DNA of 64,000 nucleotides from Lepidurus packardi (Eukaryota; Arthropoda; Branchiopoda; Notostraca; Triopsidae): NCBI GenBank assembly GCA_023053545.1, contig JAKZAN010000105.1, positions 1 to 64,000 on the forward strand, written 5' to 3'. The translations under genes were made by a program, and so were the position numbers. This document shows, one piece after another, positions 61,320-64,000 of this stretch. Below the pieces are notes generated by a model, which saw nothing but the letters and a program-made list of their open reading frames with translations, did no database searches and had not been told where the DNA came from. Numbering within the stretch: the stretch's first letter is position 1; each line of letters opens with the position of its first letter.

Positions 61320-64000
61320 TCAGGGTTCCTGGCATTCCTGCTGCCAGGACTCCACTTCTTCCAGCAACTAGTGCATTCTCTTCAGCAGCTCGAATACCCG
61401 TGCAGACGAGTGCACCTCTCCGCTGTTCTTCAGTCTCATCTATGAAAATGCTTGTTCCAGACTCTTCGTCCCTCCTCTCAGCTTCTCCAGGTAGAACGTG
61501 TACATCTCCCGACCCTTCAGCTCCACAAACATAGATATAACCAATAATGATGCTTACCTCCACCAGGTCCCTGTGCAACCGGCTGTTCTCATCCTTCCAA
61601 TGCCTCAGTTCGTATGCGAACTCCCCCAACTTTTGATCGTATCGGTTGATTTGCTGTAGATATAGGTTTTTCTCTTGGTCTTTATCTCTTTCTTGCCTTT
61701 GGACCAGTTCGTTAAGCGTTTCTATTTCCTCTCTCAAGGTTTTGTTTTCCGTCTCCAGCTTTTACTTTGCCTGTGATGCCTATTCGGAAGTGAGCTACCT
61801 CCTGGAAAACCTCTTGGGAAGCTCCTGCGAGACCACCGATTCTTCCATCCGCATAATGATATTGTCCGTCTTTTTCCCTCCTGCTGATGTTGTCTCTGCA
61901 CTCTTAGCTAAGTGTGAGATGGTCTCCCCAGCAATTGTCAGATGCTGCTCTAGTGATAGAATCGTATTCATGTGTCTTTCATTCTGTTTTCTTAGTTCTA
62001 GTATCTCTGTCTCCAGATCAGAGCATTTCCTCTCCAGCCGGAGCCCTGTCTATGTATTGTCTATGCCGATTGAAAATTTGTCTAATCTGTGGAATTATTG
62101 TTGCCTGGGTTGTGACTTAGAGGTCTCGTAACGGGCGAGCTCGGTTGCAAGACTATAGTTGATTTATGTCAGCTACATGATGCTCTTCTCGAGTTCATGA
62201 TTCTTGAGGGTATAGAAATCCAGCTTTTGATTCAGCAGTCCAAGTTCCTTCATCGACTCATGGCCCTATGCCCTTTGGGATTCGATCATCTGCACATTGA
62301 CCCGTAGATATGCTTCTTGATTGAGAATGTTGCTGCTTTTCTGGTACCAGTGTTTAGTGTTGCCGTGCTTAGCTCTGAGGGTTTCTGAGGTCTCTTGGGA
62401 CTCCAGCAATGCCTGCTGAGTCTGCATCAGGCAACACTCAAAACTATCCTTTTCTCTCTGCAGGGTTAGGATCTATTCGGTTTGGCTGAGTATTCTTTGA
62501 TTCAAAACACTTTGTTCCTGCTCGATCTGTCTTATCAGCTCTTCATATCGCTTCTTCATCTATCTATATTCTTTCCGTTCTGGTTCCTACTTGGTTGGCT
62601 GGGCTTTCGCTGCATCGAGATTGAATCGCCCCCCACTCGGAGGACTCTTTGACCTGCCTTCTAACACACTCGATTTAAAGTTCTGCAACTCCTGTTTTAG
62701 CTCAGCCAGCCTTCTCTATAGTTCACTGTTCCTAAACTCAAGCTGACCCACGTGGACCTTGTAATTCTCCATTGCAGTCTCTTGGGAGTTCTCCAAATCC
62801 ATATTTTTTGCCCGTAGTTCGTCCCTTAGCTTTTGAAGCTCAGCAATTGTCGCTTCCTTGATAGCAAGGGATTGCTTGAACTTTGAAATTTCGAAGTCCT
62901 TCTGTGCGAGTAGTGAGGTTGAGGGAGAGCGGGCGAGGGCTTGGGAGAGGAGGAGTGCCCCGGTAGTGTTGGGCTGGCTGGCAGAACTGGCCAGAAGTTT
63001 TTAGCGGGGACGATTGAGCCTATCCTGCATTTCTGCTTTCTCCTCATGCAGCCTCTGAATCTCCTCATTCTTGTGGTTAATGATTTCTTTGTACCTCTCG
63101 AGTTGGAAAGCAGAGTTTTTGATTTATAGTTCGATATGGTCTGCAGCTTTCTCGCCCCCCGTCTTCAACCGGTACAGCTCCACTGCTTTTTCCTGGATGT
63201 CCTTTCGCGCACGATCTAGCTCTCCTTCCAACCGCACTAGCTCTTTCTCGTATAGCTGCTGCCTGTGCTCGTAATGGTGCTGCTGTTGCTGTAGCTGGGC
63301 ATGTGCGTACGACGCAAACTCTGCATGACCTCTGTTCAGCGTTGCGTACTCCAGCTCAGCTTCCAGCTTGGATACGCGGGATAGGAGAGCACTGTTCTCC
63401 TACTAGTAGTGTCGATTGGCAGCGGTCAGTTTATAGATCTGGTGTTCGAGGTGTTGAATGGTGGTCTGCTCGTTCTCCATCTCGTGCATCAGTTTCTTGA
63501 TCTCCTTGTCATATCGCCTATTCATTTCAACCAATTCCTGGTTTTCCTGCCTCATTGCTTCCATGTACTCCTCATACTTGTCCCGGATCATGGTTTCTTG
63601 CTGTGCTACCTGCAGCCCCAAGTTCTGGATATGTTATTGGTATTGGTGCAGGAGTTCAGGGGCTGACAAGTGGTCATTGTGAACAAGCACGCTGCTGGCA
63701 TGCTCTTCCAGATGCTCATCCTGGGAACCCTGGGCATCCTCCTCCATGACAATGATGTCGCTACTGACTCGTTTGTGATGGGGATGTTCGTGCTAAGCAA
63801 GCATGTGCTCTGTACTTTCATAGGCATGATTGGAAGCCTGCAGAGCAAAGCTATTCTGATGATTAATTTGATTTTGACTTTGGGTGACTCCTCTCTTCAG
63901 ACTCTGATCATGTAGGGCTAGATTGGTTTTGGGGTGTGCTTGGGAGCCATTGTACATGTTATTTGGTGTGCTGCTTCCTTCGTTCAATCTGGCCGCTGCA
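61320..64000 (-). CDS. Long coiled-coil protein, 5' end beyond the window
   Basis: The frame is open from the right edge down to 61558, then after a 37-nt intron (61521-61557) continues to TGA 61320-61322. About 880 residues are visible. The beginning (from the edge) is Asn/Gln/His-rich, then a nearly continuous coiled coil with Gln/Glu/Leu heptads follows, with over 20 in-frame TAA/TAG codons read as Glu. Segments such as LEYATLNRGHAEFASYAHAQ and ERYKEIINHKNEEIQRLHEE show regular seven-residue spacing; one internal Ser/Pro-rich gap (RSKSPPSGGRF) divides the rod. The end is amphipathic, closing with ESWQQECQEP. Such proteins are usual in basal bodies, centriolar rods or cortical fibres. It precedes the CH-domain gene on the same strand with a 99-base gap. 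Confidence 0.7.

Overview
This window is a macronuclear chromosome end from a ciliate, most probably a peritrich (Vorticella/Carchesium/Zoothamnium type). The left edge is about 206 bases of CCCCAA repeat, the telomere type of oligohymenophorean ciliates. TGA is the only stop: every gene I could close ends in TGA, and TAA/TAG occur inside nearly all of them. In conserved proteins those codons sit where glutamate is invariant: the PKA activation-segment motif CGTPE-Y-LAPE, the SNF2 motif P/A-E-LWALLN, and the SNF2 helicase motif with two consecutive E codons. This is the peritrich nuclear code (UAA/UAG = Glu), not the Gln code of Tetrahymena and Paramecium. Standard-code reading frames therefore break real genes into pieces, and all gene models below were rebuilt with TGA as the only stop.

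The chromosome is gene-dense. About 28 protein genes lie on both strands, usually 60-500 bases apart, with many divergent and convergent pairs. GC content looks near one half, unusually balanced for a ciliate. Introns are GT-AG, tiny (25-89 nt, several of exactly 28 nt), and were placed by restoring frame plus splice signals; none has been checked with RNA.

Left part (0.7-17.9 kb): a leucine-rich-repeat gene in which each repeat is one exon, a small membrane protein, then a head-to-head ciliary pair. The pair is an AK7-like protein whose adenylate-kinase P-loop is gone, and a giant dynein heavy chain in which the AAA1, AAA3 and AAA4 nucleotide-binding loops are degenerate while the AAA2 loop, stalk and microtubule-binding region persist. 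A neighbouring unknown gene may carry an AK7-like Rossmann fold. Middle (18-39 kb): Rab escort protein, YAK1/DYRK kinase, a C2H2 protein, a Cys-rich membrane protein, a Lys/Glu-rich protein, a CFAP97-like candidate, a GOLD-domain protein, a MATE transporter whose C-terminal tail is encoded by telomere-like G-rich DNA, three coiled-coil/helical genes (one TEX9-like), a gamma-synergin-like trafficking protein, ribosomal protein eS8 and a PKA catalytic subunit.

Right part (39-64 kb): a 2,827-residue IP3/ryanodine-receptor-family calcium channel, acyl-CoA-binding protein, a SWI/SNF ATPase, a RING-H2 membrane protein, a small membrane protein, a RING-CH plus FHA protein, a coiled-coil protein, a 1,592-residue CH-domain protein and a long coiled-coil protein running off the right edge. 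There is no operon logic, but cilium/axoneme and calcium/cAMP signalling functions are heavily represented, as expected in a contractile or ciliated protist. No tRNA, rRNA, CRISPR or transposon was recognised.
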